64,000 nt of DNA, taken from the NCBI GenBank assembly GCA_023052935.1, contig CM041292.1:199818299-199882298 (forward strand), in the 5' to 3' direction. The DNA comes from Piezodorus guildinii. Its lineage: Eukaryota; Arthropoda; Insecta; Hemiptera; Pentatomidae. Both the position numbers and the translations under genes were made by a program. Below the pieces are notes generated by a model. It was not told the DNA's origin, did not search any database, and worked only from the letters and a program-made list of their open reading frames with translations. Of the stretch, positions 1 through 11,069 are shown piece by piece. Each line of letters begins with the position of its first letter. Within the stretch, counting starts at the first letter, position 1.

Positions 1-77
1 AATTGGTAAAAACAATTTCAGACTTCCTTTTTGCAGCCATTTTATTTTGGAAAAAATTATCGAGCCCTGAAAACATT

Positions 78-943
78 TTTTTTATTTTTATTTATAGTAA
101 TTTACAACTGTTCTAAAGAATACAATAAGTAAATATGTAGAATGAATATAAACAGTCATGAAAATGTCTTGAGAAAGAACCACCCAGTGGTAGCACTTCA
201 CTAACTATTTTAATACAGTAGGTCCCGAGGCCATCTCCTTTTCAGTCGCCTTGGAGGGTTATCTGGGATATCTGAGGAAGATAAATTACAGACAAGTGGG
301 TTTTTATGGGCAGGGAGTTTAGAATGGAAAGAGGAGTATCTATCACGGGCTATGTCTGCAACAAATGGGATGTTTAGGTCATTATGGAGGAGTTGATTTG
401 AGACAAAATAAGGAGCATTCAGGATTTTGCGAAGGATTTTGGATTGTAAGGACTGGATGCGGGAGGAATTAGATGGTTTCGTAGAGCCCCAAAGCTCGAT
501 TCCATATGTCCAAATAGGTCTGATAATTGTGATGTAGATGAGTCTTTTGTAATGTACTGAAGTTTTGAACGTTTTTGTAGTAAGTGTTGTAGTAATCGAT
601 ATCTTCGAGCAGTTTCTTGTCGTTTCAGTCTTGTGTAAGGATTCCAAGTAAGGCGCTTGTCAAGATGGAGACCTAGGTATAGGTATAGACACACGTGTCA
701 TCAGCATAAGTATTGAGCACAGTGCGAGGATGGAGTGGAATGTCAGCTGTATAAAGGGAGTAGAGGATAGGACCTAAGATACTACCTCGAGGCACTCCAG
801 CAGATAGGAAAAATATGGATGAGTAGGAAAAGTTGTGGTTTACCTTAAAGGTTCTGCCAGTAAGGTACGAACGCATTAAGAGGAAATATGTAGAGGTGAG
901 GAATTGACGGAGATTGTAAAGCAGTCCCTGGTGCCAGATTCCC
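78..943 (-). mobile_element. Jockey-like LINE (family B), 5'-truncated ORF2 fragment
   Basis: This is the C-terminal part of a non-LTR reverse transcriptase plus its 3' UTR on the minus strand. In order, two broken frames show GVPRGSILGPILYSLYTADIP, the catalytic box TYADD near 700, a 'LGLHLDKRLTWNPYTRLKR' block, the thumb segment IRPIWTYGIELWGSTKPSNS, and the conserved end NPPRRLKRRWPRDLL near 210-260. The element starts inside the palm (WHQGLLYNL) at about 943, so the endonuclease and most of the RT are missing. At least one frameshift separates the YADD part from the thumb part. The 3' UTR matches the other family B copies and runs into an A/T-rich stretch near 80-130. It is a dead 5'-truncated copy. 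Confidence 0.9.
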
Positions 944-1226
944 TGAAAACTTAAATATAAAAATATGATGAAGAGTCTGTTTAATATTTTTGTCCTAATC
1001 TCATCTGAAGCTTAGGAAAATGGTAAAAATTTCCCAATTAATGCTGTGCTGTATAAGAAAAAATTAGCTCAAAAAGGTTGTTTTTTTTTTCAATTTTAAT
1101 TGAAAACTTTGGATTGCATTTGTTTTTGTTTTTAAATGTGAATTTTCAATTAATCAAAATAACTGTCACTAATATTTAATGTCATTAATCTCAAAAGGGC
1201 CTCGACCTCAAATTATTATACAGTTT

Positions 1227-1495
1227 GTTCGTTTATTTATTTAACGTCACTTTATGCTACTATAACTAGTAGGACAATGCTACAGACAGGGCCCTAAATT
1301 GTCTATCCAGGTTTCATTAGGATAGGAATCTTTAGCGAATACCTTACACTCCGAACTACCTTTTTACGTCCACTCCAAGGACAGCATAACTAAAGGATTT
1401 TTACTCCTATTAAAAAATTCTAGAGTCATCTGCCAGGTTTGAACACGCGAGACTGGGCATAGAAAACTGTTATGCCAGTATACCATAGGTGGCCC
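1227..1495 (-). mobile_element. SINE family S1 (tRNA-derived), copy 1
   Basis: This is a full-length but diverged minus-strand copy. Read on the minus strand it has a tRNA-like head with a B-box-like GTTCAAACC-type motif, the conserved body (ctccgaaggacggcg equivalent), and a 3' tail of AAATAAAC-type repeats. It is bounded by an 11-bp direct repeat, ttatacagttt, at 1216-1226 and 1496-1506, which marks an L1/Jockey-style target-primed insertion. It has no coding capacity and would depend on a LINE for mobility. Confidence 0.85.
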
Positions 1496-1506
1496 TTATA
1501 CAGTTT

Positions 1507-2080
1507 TTACCTCTGAATGAAAGAAACATAAGATAAAAATTTATTTTAGCTCCCAGCAAATTTGTGATTCAATAGTTGAGGCTCGTAAAAAATAAGTGTT
1601 TTTTTTTTTTTTTTTTCACGAGTTGGCATTACTCACAGGCATATTTATTATTATTAAATATTTTTTGAGATATTATGCACCAGCCGTATATTCGTGGATT
1701 CATAAAAGTTATATTATATTTTATATAGTTCGATTAACATTTGAAAAATAAAAGACAAAGGTTAAGAAAGGTACGAAAAAGAACAAAGATGGCAGAACAA
1801 AGCTTACAATCGAAACGGAGAAGGATGCCAAGAGGAAGAACTGGGTGACGTGAATCAAACTTAATTTATTCCAGACCACACATCCACATTCATCCAACGC
1901 GGAAGGCAAAGAGTGATTATGATGATCAAAATGATTCCACTGGCCCCACAAGTAGTACTTCTTATTCCGGTATAGATGTATAATATAATCACCGAAACTA
2001 AAAGGGCTAAAGTTAATAATTATACCTATTGCAGCATAAATACATATAAATGACAAAGGGTCGAAACTAAACCTTAAATC
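1507..2080. other. AT-rich intergenic DNA, nothing recognised
   Basis: There is a T-run at about 1601-1617. The only long open frame on the minus strand is hydrophobic, phenylalanine/serine-rich and has no motif I recognise, so I treat it as chance. Confidence 0.4.
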
Positions 2081-2092
2081 ACCAATCAAATA

Positions 2093-2378
2093 GACGGGGT
2101 TACCTGTAGCATGGTGGTTAGCATAACGGTCTCTTATGCCCGAGGTTCCCAGTTCAAACCCGCAGGTAGCCCTAGGATTTTGTAGTGAGAGTAGAAAATC
2201 CTTAGTTATGCTGTCCTTCGGAGGGGACGTTAAAAGGTGGTCCCGAGCCTGTGCGATGTCAGCTACTCGTTAAAGGTCCCTATCCTAATAAAACCTGGAT
2301 AGGCGAAATTTAGAGCTCTCACTGTAGCATTGTCCGATTAGCCATAGCAGCATAAAGTGACATTAAATAAATAAACAA
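2093..2378 (+). mobile_element. SINE family S1, copy 2 (full length)
   Basis: This 286-bp element is flanked by the 12-bp direct repeat accaatcaaata (2081-2092 and 2379-2390). The head shows an A-box-like GTGGTTAGCATAACGG and a B-box-like GTTCAAACCC, both typical of tRNA-derived pol III promoters. The body holds the family-specific 'gtccttcggaggggacgtta' block, and the tail is AAATAAATAAACAAAC. A perfect TSD and good box sequences make this one of the better-preserved copies. Confidence 0.92.
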
Positions 2379-2390
2379 ACCAATCAAATA

Positions 2391-2852
2391 AGTTGGTATT
2401 ACTTCTTCAACTGTTCATGGACGACCAAACAGCAGCACTGTCAGTTTGTATTAAAGGAAAATAGCCAATAACCTCTGCCAAGCTTGAAACGCTTTATATC
2501 AGTTTTTCTTAAAATATATTTTAATGATTATATTTTTGTATTTCAGGGGATTTAATCCTCTATTGCAGTTGTTTCCAACTAGCGGTCCGCAGACGATGTC
2601 CAGGGGGTCCGCATGTCATTGGAAAATAATTTTAATTATCTTAACATAAAATATTTGTGAACCCTGAATAAAAACCACACGCTCTACAGGGACAAATTTA
2701 AAATTCTATGTGATACGATTGCTTGTGTTTACTGACTACTGCACAATCACAACCTTAAAATCGGTCATTTTATAACATTTATAAAATAATGAGCTTAAAT
2801 AACAGATGTATCGAAGAAGATAACTAACAATATTTGATTTCTTCATTGATTG
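2391..2852. other. Intergenic; possible hAT terminal remnant near 2564-2625
   Basis: A stretch near 2564 (cagttgtttccaactagcgg, followed by tccgcag and gggggtccgcatg) resembles the ends of hAT-superfamily DNA transposons, which often begin CAGnGnTTCnCAAnC. No partner end or 8-bp duplication was found, so this is only suggestive. The rest is unremarkable AT-rich DNA. Confidence 0.25.
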
Positions 2853-2866
2853 ATTGATAAATAGTT

Positions 2867-3152
2867 TGTTTGTTTATTTATTTAACGTCACTTTATGCTA
2901 CTATGGCTAATCGGACGATGCTACAGTGGGAGTCCTAAATTTTGCCTATCCAGGTTTTATTAGGATGGGGATCTTTAACGAGTACCTGACATCGCACAGG
3001 CTCGGGACCACCTTTTAACGTACCCTCCGAAGGACGGCGTAACTAAGGATTTTTTACTCCCATTAAAAAATCCTAGGACCACCTGCGGGTTTGAACCCGT
3101 GACCTTTAGCATGGGAGGCTGTTACGCTAGCTACCCAGCTACAAGTGATCCA
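2867..3152 (-). mobile_element. SINE family S1, copy 3 (full length)
   Basis: This is a well-preserved minus-strand copy with a perfect 14-bp TSD, attgataaatagtt (2853-2866 and 3153-3166). The tRNA-like head is at the right-hand end; its B-box complement 'gggtttgaaccc' is near 3085-3100. The left end is the (TTTG/TTTA)-rich complement of the tail. Confidence 0.93.
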
Positions 3153-3215
3153 ATTGATAAATAGTTATTCAATACTTGATAAATAATTATTCAATAATTG
3201 ATAAATAATTATTCA
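3153..3215. repeat. Short tandem repeat of about 21-23 bp
   Basis: Three degenerate tandem units of 'ttgataaataattattcaat' follow SINE copy 3. The first unit overlaps its target-site duplication. Confidence 0.7.
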
Positions 3216-3407
3216 CAGTTTCAAGAATTTATAAAATGACAATGAATATGTTGTAGAGGTCATCTGGGGTGTAGTGGTTAGAATAAGAGCCTTTCAGTAG
3301 AATAGAATAACAGTGGGAAATATTAAAATAAATAAAAGTTCAATATTTTTATTTAATCAAGGAATAAGTAGGGTATTTATTATATTAAACAATTTTAAAC
3401 TGATGTT

Positions 3408-4258
3408 TGGGATCACTTGTAGCTGGGTGGGTAGCATAACAGCCTCCTATGGCTATAGTATTATTTATTACGAGATAATACAATCTGCCCCCTTCTGGGG
3501 CAATGAGTATTTAAGATATAAGAAATCATTCATTCTATATGTACATTGGAAATAAAATTAAAATAAATAATTAATAAAGATCAAACAAAGAAGAAAGAAA
3601 GAAAAATATATATACACAATATTAAATAAATACTACAAAGAAAATAATAATAACAATCTTGTTCACATTCATACCTATTTACAATATTTACAAACTACCC
3701 CTGGGATCACTGAATCGAGGTACAATGCCAGAAGATCCCAGCGCCTCTCATTCAACCGCGTCACTGGTCTAAGCCAGTGGAGGCTGAGCGAGGGCGCTAG
3801 AGCCACATACACTCAGGGCATGAGTGGAGAAGCCAGCAATTGCCAGCACTCCAATGACATATTTACAAGAGATCTCTGGGCCACTGCCGCTTCAACCTAC
3901 GAGGAGGGTTATATGGATGTTTGGAACTGGATAGGGAGTGTGCCAAGGGATTAGGAAGGTGAGTAAGCTTCTGATGGAAGATTGAGAATTTGGATGGGAT
4001 TAGATCAAGATCCTATGGCTAAGGTCGCGAGTTCAAAGCTGGTAGGTGACCCTAGGATGTTTTATTGATAGTGATATATCCTCGATTATGCCGTCCTTTT
4101 GAGGGTACGTAAAAAGGTGGTCCCGAGTCTGGGCGATGACAGGTACTCGTTAAAAATCTTAATAAAACGTTTAAAACAAAATTTAGGACCCCGACTATAT
4201 AACACTGCTCGATTAGCCTCTAACTAGCATAAATGTGACGTTAAATGAGTAAATAAAG
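3408..4258 (+). mobile_element. SINE family S1, copy 4, split by a Jockey A insertion
   Basis: The SINE head (A-box region GTAGCATAACAGCC) occupies 3408-3455. The remainder, from the B-box region to the tail, occupies 4011-4258. The break lies at tcctatggct, which appears on both sides (3445-3454 and 4011-4020). The SINE therefore predates the minus-strand Jockey A fragment now lodged in it. The body is more diverged than copies 2 and 3. Confidence 0.85.
3456..4010 (-). mobile_element. Jockey family A LINE, 3' end only, inserted in a SINE
   Basis: On the minus strand this encodes the last residues of ORF2, ending NPPRRLKRQWPRDL as in the near-complete element at 35-40 kb. It continues into the same 3' UTR; the block around 3740-3860 is the complement of the 39490-39610 block. 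It is severely 5'-truncated and flanked by the 10-bp duplication tcctatggct. No intact protein can be made. Confidence 0.88.
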
Positions 4259-4800
4259 TAGTATATATTATGTTAGGCTTTTCATAACAGGCATTTAATT
4301 ATATATGTATGATAATATCATAGCTACTTAGATAAATGCATAACATATCATGTTGTGTAAGAATAGACTCCTCCACATTATTAGGAAAATAATTCGCAGC
4401 GTTGCGGAACGATGGGTACGTGCTTATTAGAATGTTACATTCTGCAAGGTATGATGTCGGCTGGCGTAACGTAGGTCAGTAATGGGAAAGATCGAAAGTG
4501 GAAGGGGTAACTTGCGCAATCGAAATAGAGCAAAGTTCCCGACGTTTTCGGAGAGGAAAGGAAATGGGCTATTATAAAGAGGAAATGGAATTAATACAGA
4601 AAATAATTTTTAATCTGGGTCCGATAATAACAATTAAAATATACAATGTTACTAGGCAAAATATCGAAAGAAAACAATTTATTCTTATTCACAATGGTGG
4701 GAGGAGAAAGGAAAAAAAAGGCAGACAACAAAATCAAAATAATAAAAAATAAATATATAACTTCAGGCAGATAAAGGTGAATACAACTAAAAAAAAACGC
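4259..4800. other. AT-rich intergenic DNA, nothing recognised
   Basis: A lysine/asparagine-rich open frame near 4498-4752 has no recognisable motif and reads like ordinary A-rich DNA. Confidence 0.4.
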
Positions 4801-5810
4801 TGCAAATTATTACACAATGGTTTATTATTTACAAATAACAATATTAAGGTATAATTATATATATAGCTGTTGATAGGCAATTAAGTAATATGAAAAGCAA
4901 TAATTCAAAGCATCATATCATAAAACTACCACTGAATTCAAAACGCAATATCTTAGCTAGTTGTAAACCAATTTTAATAATTCTTTTTTCATTTAGTCCA
5001 AAATTTAATTATCTATCAAATAGCAATATAAATGGTATTTATTTAATTAATTATTAGGAGAAACGGATTTATTTTTATTTTATTCGTTTTTCGGATTCTA
5101 CGCATCTTGAAACGTAAGCAAATTTTGATTACAAAGGTTGATTATTGAAACTAATAAACCAAAAACACTTAAAATTATTACAAAATGGTTTATTATTTAT
5201 AAATAACAATATTAGAGTATAACTGTTTATATGTATGTTGATAGGAAAGTAAGTAATATGAAATGTATATATATGATTATAATATGCAATAATTCAAAGG
5301 ATAATATCATGTCACTACCGCTGATTTCAAAACGCAATATCTCATCTATTTGTCAACCAATTTCAATGATTCTTTTTTCTATCTTCGAAAATAACTTAGT
5401 TACAGGCGTGTATATCATGCGAGATTTCAATTTATTTCAATTCATTTTTTTTTTTTTTTTTTTTTTATCGCGCTATACTGATTATAAAATTCAATACACA
5501 CTTTTCTCTATCTTCGAAAATAACTGAGTTATTGAATTGAATCACTTTTAATCGGCCGCCATTTTAAAACGAACCAGCTGGTGTCAACGTTTAGGTGTTA
5601 GGATCATCGTTGCATAGACTAGTATTTTTTGGCGAGTTTCAAAAAAATTGGTCCAGTAGTTTTGGAGAATTCCTCGGACGGCGAACAAACGAATTTTTTT
5701 TTTTATTCTTTATTCGGATTCTACAAATCTTGAAACGTAAGCTCTCAAATTTTTGGGGGGGGGGGTAATTTTTTTGGTCGATTACATAGGTTCATTATTG
5801 AAAATAATAA
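4800..5810. repeat. AT-rich interspersed repeat, at least two tandem-like copies
   Basis: Segments at about 4800-5130 and 5165-5400 are diverged copies of each other, sharing ggtttattatttanaaataac, gttgataggnaa and 'aaaacgcaatatct'. The second copy continues through 5555-5565 (GCCGCCATTTT) to 'gagaattcctcggacggcg', and then repeats the 'attcggattctacnnatcttgaaacgtaag' block at 5705-5750. Related pieces lie near 8200-8400 and 11240-11470. There is no coding capacity. It may be another rolling-circle-type or MITE family, but I could not define its ends. Confidence 0.6.
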
Positions 5811-5860
5811 ACCAAAATTAATTGATTAACAAATATAAACAAATTTATGCAATAAATAAT

Positions 5861-6319
5861 TATTGTCTTTCACTCCAAGCCTGATATTTCATTTGAAATA
5901 TCAATATTGTTGAGGCTCTATTTGGGAAGGCAAAGTATTAGAACAGCTGGGACATGAATGATGATGTAGAAGAAGCATGGCGGATATGAGAAGGTAAGGA
6001 ATTCTAGAATACTGCAGAGTTGACAAGAAATACATGATCAAAAGTTTTAGTTTTCTGGATAGGAATAGCGCGATCTCGTTTCAAGTGAGTGGACAGACGA
6101 TTCAAATTGCAGGAGAGTTTGAATGTGGTTGTAGGGAGGGTGCTGGGCGTTAATGGTTCGGTAAAGGTACGATCCTAGAAAATATTGTCTGTGGGTGAAG
6201 GAAATTTGGCCACTTTAACTCGCCGTAGAAGTGGATCACATGAGACAAATCTTAAAAGATATGAAAGTAACTGAACTTCTGCTATGCATTTTGTATTTTA
6301 TATTACGTGTTCGGTATTT
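5861..6319. other. Intergenic, nothing recognised
   Basis: This sequence precedes the Jockey B copy. I found no motif, repeat unit or clear reading frame on either strand. Confidence 0.35.
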
Positions 6320-7198
6320 TCCTCAGGCTGCTGGTGTTCCTCAAGGTAGTATCCTAGGACCCATCCTTTATACAGTTTATACAGCTTATATCCCAATACC
6401 TTCCTTTCTACCTATGCTGATGACATTTATGCGTTATCAGTCAAATAATATCCTGCTATTGCCTCTCAAACTCTTCTATCCCACATCAGAGACCTTGAAA
6501 ATAATGTCAAAATTGCAAAATTAAAATCAATTCCAACAAATCCCACCAGACTAAATTGACCCTTCGTCGTAAACTATGATTCATGCCCTTCAGTTTCCTT
6601 TAATAACACTCCGCTAGTCCCTGTTGAACAGATCCGATATCTAGGACTAATACTTGACAAACGTCAAACATGGAATCCGCACACAAGACTGAAACTACAA
6701 GAAACCGCTTTCGATTACTTCAACACTTACTAGACAGACGCTCTAACCTGTTCCACTTAACTAAAAAAGACCCATTAACATAAACTTCATAAAGCCTATC
6801 TTGAGCTTTGGCGCTCGACTAAACCATCAAATTCTTCCCGTGTCCAATCCTTACAATCCAAAATCCTCAATGTTCCTTACTTTGTCACGAATAAATTCAT
6901 CCATTAAGACCTTAATATCCCATATGTTGCTGATTTAGCCCGAACCAGGTATCAATCCTTCCATGACAAATTCTACTCCCTCTCTATCCCACTAGTTTCA
7001 ATCCTTTCTTCCTCTTCCATTCCTGACATTCCTCCGAGGCGTCTGAAAAGAAGATGGCCTCGAGACCTTCTAGTTTAGATTACCTAGTGGAGTGGAGCCA
7101 ATGGGCATTTTCTTTTCATGTATCTTATCTGACAGCTCATTTACTTGATGTTTTAACTAATACAGTTATAAATCTTATAAATAATAATTAAAAAAAAC
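6320..7198 (+). mobile_element. Jockey family B LINE, 5'-truncated and frame-broken
   Basis: It begins in the RT palm at AAGVPQGSILGPILYTVYTAYIP. It continues through remnants of the thumb ('RYLGLILDKRQTWNPHTRL') to PRRLKRRWPRDLLV near 7030-7075, then the family 3' UTR ('agtggagtggagccaatggg') and an A-rich end. The catalytic YADD region has decayed to 'FLPMLMTF', and several frameshifts are needed to read through. It is a long-dead copy. Confidence 0.88.
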
Positions 7199-7754
7199 TG
7201 TATGTGTTCGTAGTTTTCTTTACTGGATTTATTATCGATAATTACTTAAAACTATAACAAGAGATGGTTGTGATGTTTAGTTATGATGGAATGGCTCAGA
7301 GAGGGTCTAATAGCGTCATTACATTACGCCACGCTATGCTAAGAGTATAATCACTATTCCGCAGCTCACTTCACCGTTGCAATGGCCTCCTTCGTTATCT
7401 ATTAACAGATCTACCTGCGTGAACATAATAAATTATACTTCGTCTATATTTAATTGTCATCAGTAGACCGCGTTATCGAGTCTTGTAGTCGAAGTTAAAT
7501 ATTTATTTTAATATAACTTTGGACGACAGAAATGGTGACAGTTCCTATAGTTGTCAAAATTTTATCTTTGAAGTGAAAGCTATTCTCTAACAAGGACTAT
7601 TTATCTTCCGGGCTGTTGAAGAAAAAAAAAATCAAGAAAGAAAAAAAAAACCTCTTTTTCATCATCTTATCTTACAGGAAAGCGACGGAGTTCCTTTTTT
7701 AACGATGTATTGCAAACTTCTATTCAAGCGTTTTAAACTGAAAAATTAAAATAA
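7199..7754. other. AT-rich intergenic DNA, nothing recognised
   Basis: There are A-rich runs at about 7621-7652. No coding or repeat signature was seen. Confidence 0.4.
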
Positions 7755-7768
7755 CTCTCGAGAAATCT

Positions 7769-7883
7769 TCCTTCTTACAGTGGCGCGACAGGTCGTGTAG
7801 GTCCTTGGCCTCGCGGTGCCATCTTTTGGGAGATTACATCCACGTTTCTTCCACGCTTTTTCCAGGGTCATCACTCCATACGG
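7769..7883. mobile_element. Short retroposed insert of 115 bp with 14-bp TSD
   Basis: A GC-richer 115-bp block is bracketed by the perfect direct repeat ctctcgagaaatct (7755-7768 and 7884-7897). The size and TSD point to target-primed insertion of a severely truncated element. Its text (agtggcgcgacaggtcgtg, then ccttggcctcgcgg) vaguely recalls the 3' end of the RTE-like LINE at 52.4 kb read on the minus strand, but the match is too weak to assign. Confidence 0.65.
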
Positions 7884-7897
7884 CTCTCGAGAAATCT

Positions 7898-8401
7898 GAT
7901 TAAATCCATTTTACCCTTCTTCATAGATCTACAAGATACTGTCTAAGTTATCCATCGATTATGCTCTGACTCAGTGCAGATCAAGATTTTACAGATCTCA
8001 ATATCCTATATGACGCATGTGACTTCTTTGATTATGAACTTTATACCTACTACTACTTTAATCCGGCTTTGTATGCAATCAACTTAATTATAAATAGTTC
8101 TCAAATAATTACTCGTAAATATCTAGTAAAAGACTTTTTATTAATACATTAAACTTTAATTCAATGGAAATAGGCAATCACAACTGCTAAGTTCAAAACA
8201 AAACATAGATCTCTTAACCGATTTATTTTCTCGTTGTCGTATTACGGAATTCATTTGCTTACCGTACAGCGATAACCAAAAGCCGATAACGTGTTAACGT
8301 AGAGGTGTTAGGATCATCATCGGTTTCAAAAATTTAGTATTTCGGATAGCCGGATCTTTTTATTCGATATTTGAATTAAGCGTAGTAATTTTTGTACGCA
8401 G
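7898..8401. repeat. Intergenic with a fragment of the AT-rich repeat family
   Basis: About 8280-8360 shares 'gtaggtgttaggatcatc'-type text with 5590-5620, so part of this gap is the same interspersed family as at 5-6 kb. The rest is unassigned. Confidence 0.4.
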
Positions 8402-9826
8402 CACAGTGGGCCAAATCACCAATTTAGGTGGACAAAAGCCAAGTTAAAAGTTTGGAATTTTCCAGTGCTTCACCTTTTTATTATTAGTTGGCAAGACCAT
8501 TCGTACTAATATTTCCCGCCATACCATGTTTACAAATAAATAGTAAACCAATGAATCAATCCTGTTTACCCAAGTGCCTAATAACCGGCAGTGGAATTAT
8601 ATTTATTCGATGGTCATTTGTTGTGTTCAAGGTGTATTTAAAGCAAAGTATTTTTGCTTTTATTTAACAATGGACATTGCTGAGACAGGTAAGACATTAT
8701 ATATCCAAACTCGTCATTGAATATGAGACTCAAAAGACTTTTGAATTTGAATCAGATTTACATGTGGAATTCCCAGACACTCCCATGTTTCTAGAAGGTA
8801 TACCGAGTTGAATAGGCTCTATCCCTCTTTCCGTCGGCAGTACCTCCTAGGTGTCTGTCTCTTCCGATTTTTCAATACAAAAAAAACCTCCTTATATTCT
8901 TGATATGCTTACCACTTGTTCCTCTGTCCATTCAGTAAACACTAGATCCCAACCCATAAACTTGTATATACCTTCACACAGATCCGTCTCCTTCAAAAAA
9001 TCCTTTGTTATTCGTGCTATCCTATTTTGGAATTCCTTGCCTGTATACATTCGTAAATCGTTATCATTGTCCGCTTTCAAACACCAACTATTTCTCCATC
9101 TCCTAAGGTATCAATCTTCCCAGCATATGTAATATTTAAAATCTATAGACGATACAATTCATTGTCACAAAATTCATTTTTTATTGTTAAACTGAAGTCT
9201 TGAACGACCAGACAATTATTATTTATATTGTACTTTTCTTTTTATTCTTAGGGGACTACTCGTCCCAGGATAAAATTACTTTTCATTTCATTTCATTTCA
9301 ATATACATTGCAATCTCACCTGTAGAGTTAATTTAGCAATTTGTAAATGTTTGCCCCTATTCAATAACGAAAAACTATATAACCCCCAAGTTACCCCAAG
9401 GATTTGTTTCATCAATCCTTCTAGTATGTAGATATTATAAAGAATTTTTGCGTTTTGGGTGGTACATAATTTTTTTCAGACACAACACTCCGAATCAAAA
9501 AGTTTACAATCTATAATTTCAAGAATTTCCTAAATGATATAAAATACATTTATTAGCAGGTTTTAGCAATTACGAGCCATAATTAGATTTTTTGTATTAT
9601 TTTTTCCGTATTCTGGGACTTCAAGATAGGGAATTTTTAGATTTTAGCAATTGAATTTGATGTTTGACCACAGTGCGCTCGCCGATCGTGTCAAAAATAA
9701 ATGTTTGTCAAAAAAAACATTTTTTTTTCCGTAATCTGGGACTCCAAAGGTTAAATATAGACAAGTTTCGGAATTTTGTCCACCTAAATCGGTCATATTG
9801 CCGATTCGATTATTTAGAATTCCCTT
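8402..9826 (+). mobile_element. Transib-like miniature element, copy T1, split by a CR1-like LINE
   Basis: The left end reads CACAGTG (8402-8408), a 23-bp spacer, then ACAAAAGCC (8432-8440). That is the layout of a V(D)J recombination signal and of Transib terminal repeats. The interior matches copies T2-T4 ('aacaatggacattgctgagac', 'ccccaaggatttgtttca'). The element is interrupted by a LINE at about 8726-9300. The right end is decayed: 'gtccacctaaatcggtcata' survives at about 9780, but the terminal heptamer is lost. No transposase is encoded. Confidence 0.75.
8726..9300 (+). mobile_element. CR1-like LINE 3' end nested in T1
   Basis: A 93-residue stretch contains a typical LINE ORF2 C-terminus: SFKKSFVIRAILFWNSLP followed by IR and SAFKHQLFLHLL. 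The copy ends in a (TTTCA)n microsatellite tail at about 9281-9300. The upstream part reads as remnants (RLKRLL, then a YxDV-type region) with stops. Only the last part of ORF2 remains. The flanking T1 sequence resumes directly at 'atatacattgcaatctcacc', so the insertion point is clear to within a few bases. Confidence 0.75.
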
Positions 9827-10198
9827 AATTTCTACGAATTTTAAAAATTTAGATTTTCATTTTTAACTTCGGATTCATCAAATAGTAATGATGCCCTTTA
9901 TTGAAAGGACATTATAAAAAACCTTTCCTTTTGAAAATCACGTAATTTTACCATATACTTACCAAGACATGAACCTGAAGAAAGCTGAGTAAGTTCTATA
10001 ATAGCATATTCTTTCCAATGATTTCAAAGGGAAATGCTATTATCCAACTACATTATTAAGTTGCACATTTGCATTAAATGTTGCACAAAAAAAAAAACCG
10101 TTTGAATATTGCAAAATAATTGAATGTTCCTGAGACCGGTAAAGGTTGAGCGTGTTCAAAGTAGCAACTCATATTTAATTCAGAAGATTCATATGACG
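9827..10198. other. AT-rich spacer between T1 and T2
   Basis: I see no recognisable element here; there is an A-run near 10088. Confidence 0.4.
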
Positions 10199-11069
10199 CA
10201 CAGTGGAAAATATGACCGAATTAGGTGAACTTGTCCATATTTAATCTTAGGGGCCCCAGAATACTAAAAACAATTATTTAAAAAATCATTAAAAAAAATT
10301 ATAAAAACTAATTATTTTTTTGACACGATTGGCGAGCGCATAGTGGTCAAAAATAAATGTATTTGTTAAAATCTAAAACTTCCCTACATTTTACGTTTAT
10401 AATCCCAGAATACGGGAAAAATAATACCAAAGATCTAATTATCGGCCCGAGGTGGCTTAAACCTGCTAATAGATGTATTTTAAATCATTTATCAAACTAT
10501 TCAAACTATAGGTTTTAAAATTTTTGGTTCGAAATGTTGTGTCTGAAAAAAATTATGTGTCACCCAAAACGCAAAAATTCTTTTTAAAATTTAAAAACTA
10601 GAGGGATCGATGAAACAAATCCTACAATCAATCCCTTGGGGTAACTTTCGTTTTGTTATGGGCATTGTTATGTTCAGTTTTTCGTTATTGAATATGGGCA
10701 TACATTTACAAATTGCTAAATTAACTCTACAGGTGAGATTGCAATTTATAATCAATAACGAGTTTAGAAATATAATGTCTTATGTGTTTCAGCAATGTCC
10801 ATTGTTAAATAAAGGCAAAAAGACTTTGCTCTAAATGCATCTTGAACAGAATAAATGACCATCGAATAAAAATAATCCCACTGTCGGTTATTAGGCACTT
10901 GTGTGAACAGGAATGATTCATTCATTTACTATTTATTTGTAAACACGGTATGGTGGGGAATATTAGTATTAAGCGTCTTACCATCTAATAATAAAAAGTT
11001 CAAGCCATCAGAAATTCCAAACATCTGACTTGACTTTTGTCCATCTAAATTGGTGATTTTAACTGTGTG
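10199..11069 (-). mobile_element. Transib-like miniature element, copy T2
   Basis: This is a minus-strand copy. Its 3' terminal repeat lies at the left (CACAGTG at 10199-10205, followed by the conserved 'atatgaccgaattaggtg'). Its 5' repeat lies at the right, ending in AACTGTGTG (11061-11069), preceded by the complement of 'aatttagatggacaaaagtc'. The interior matches T1 and T3 in reverse. With T1 it forms a widely spaced inverted pair. The nonamer at the left end is lost through a short deletion. No transposase is present. Confidence 0.8.

Noticed and set aside
1721..2089. 122-codon minus-strand open frame
   Set aside because: It is hydrophobic, has no known motif and runs into the target site of a SINE; likely chance in AT-rich DNA.
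2564..2640. hAT transposon
   Set aside because: Only one end resembles a hAT terminus; no matching inverted end or 8-bp TSD was found, so it is kept only as a low-confidence note.
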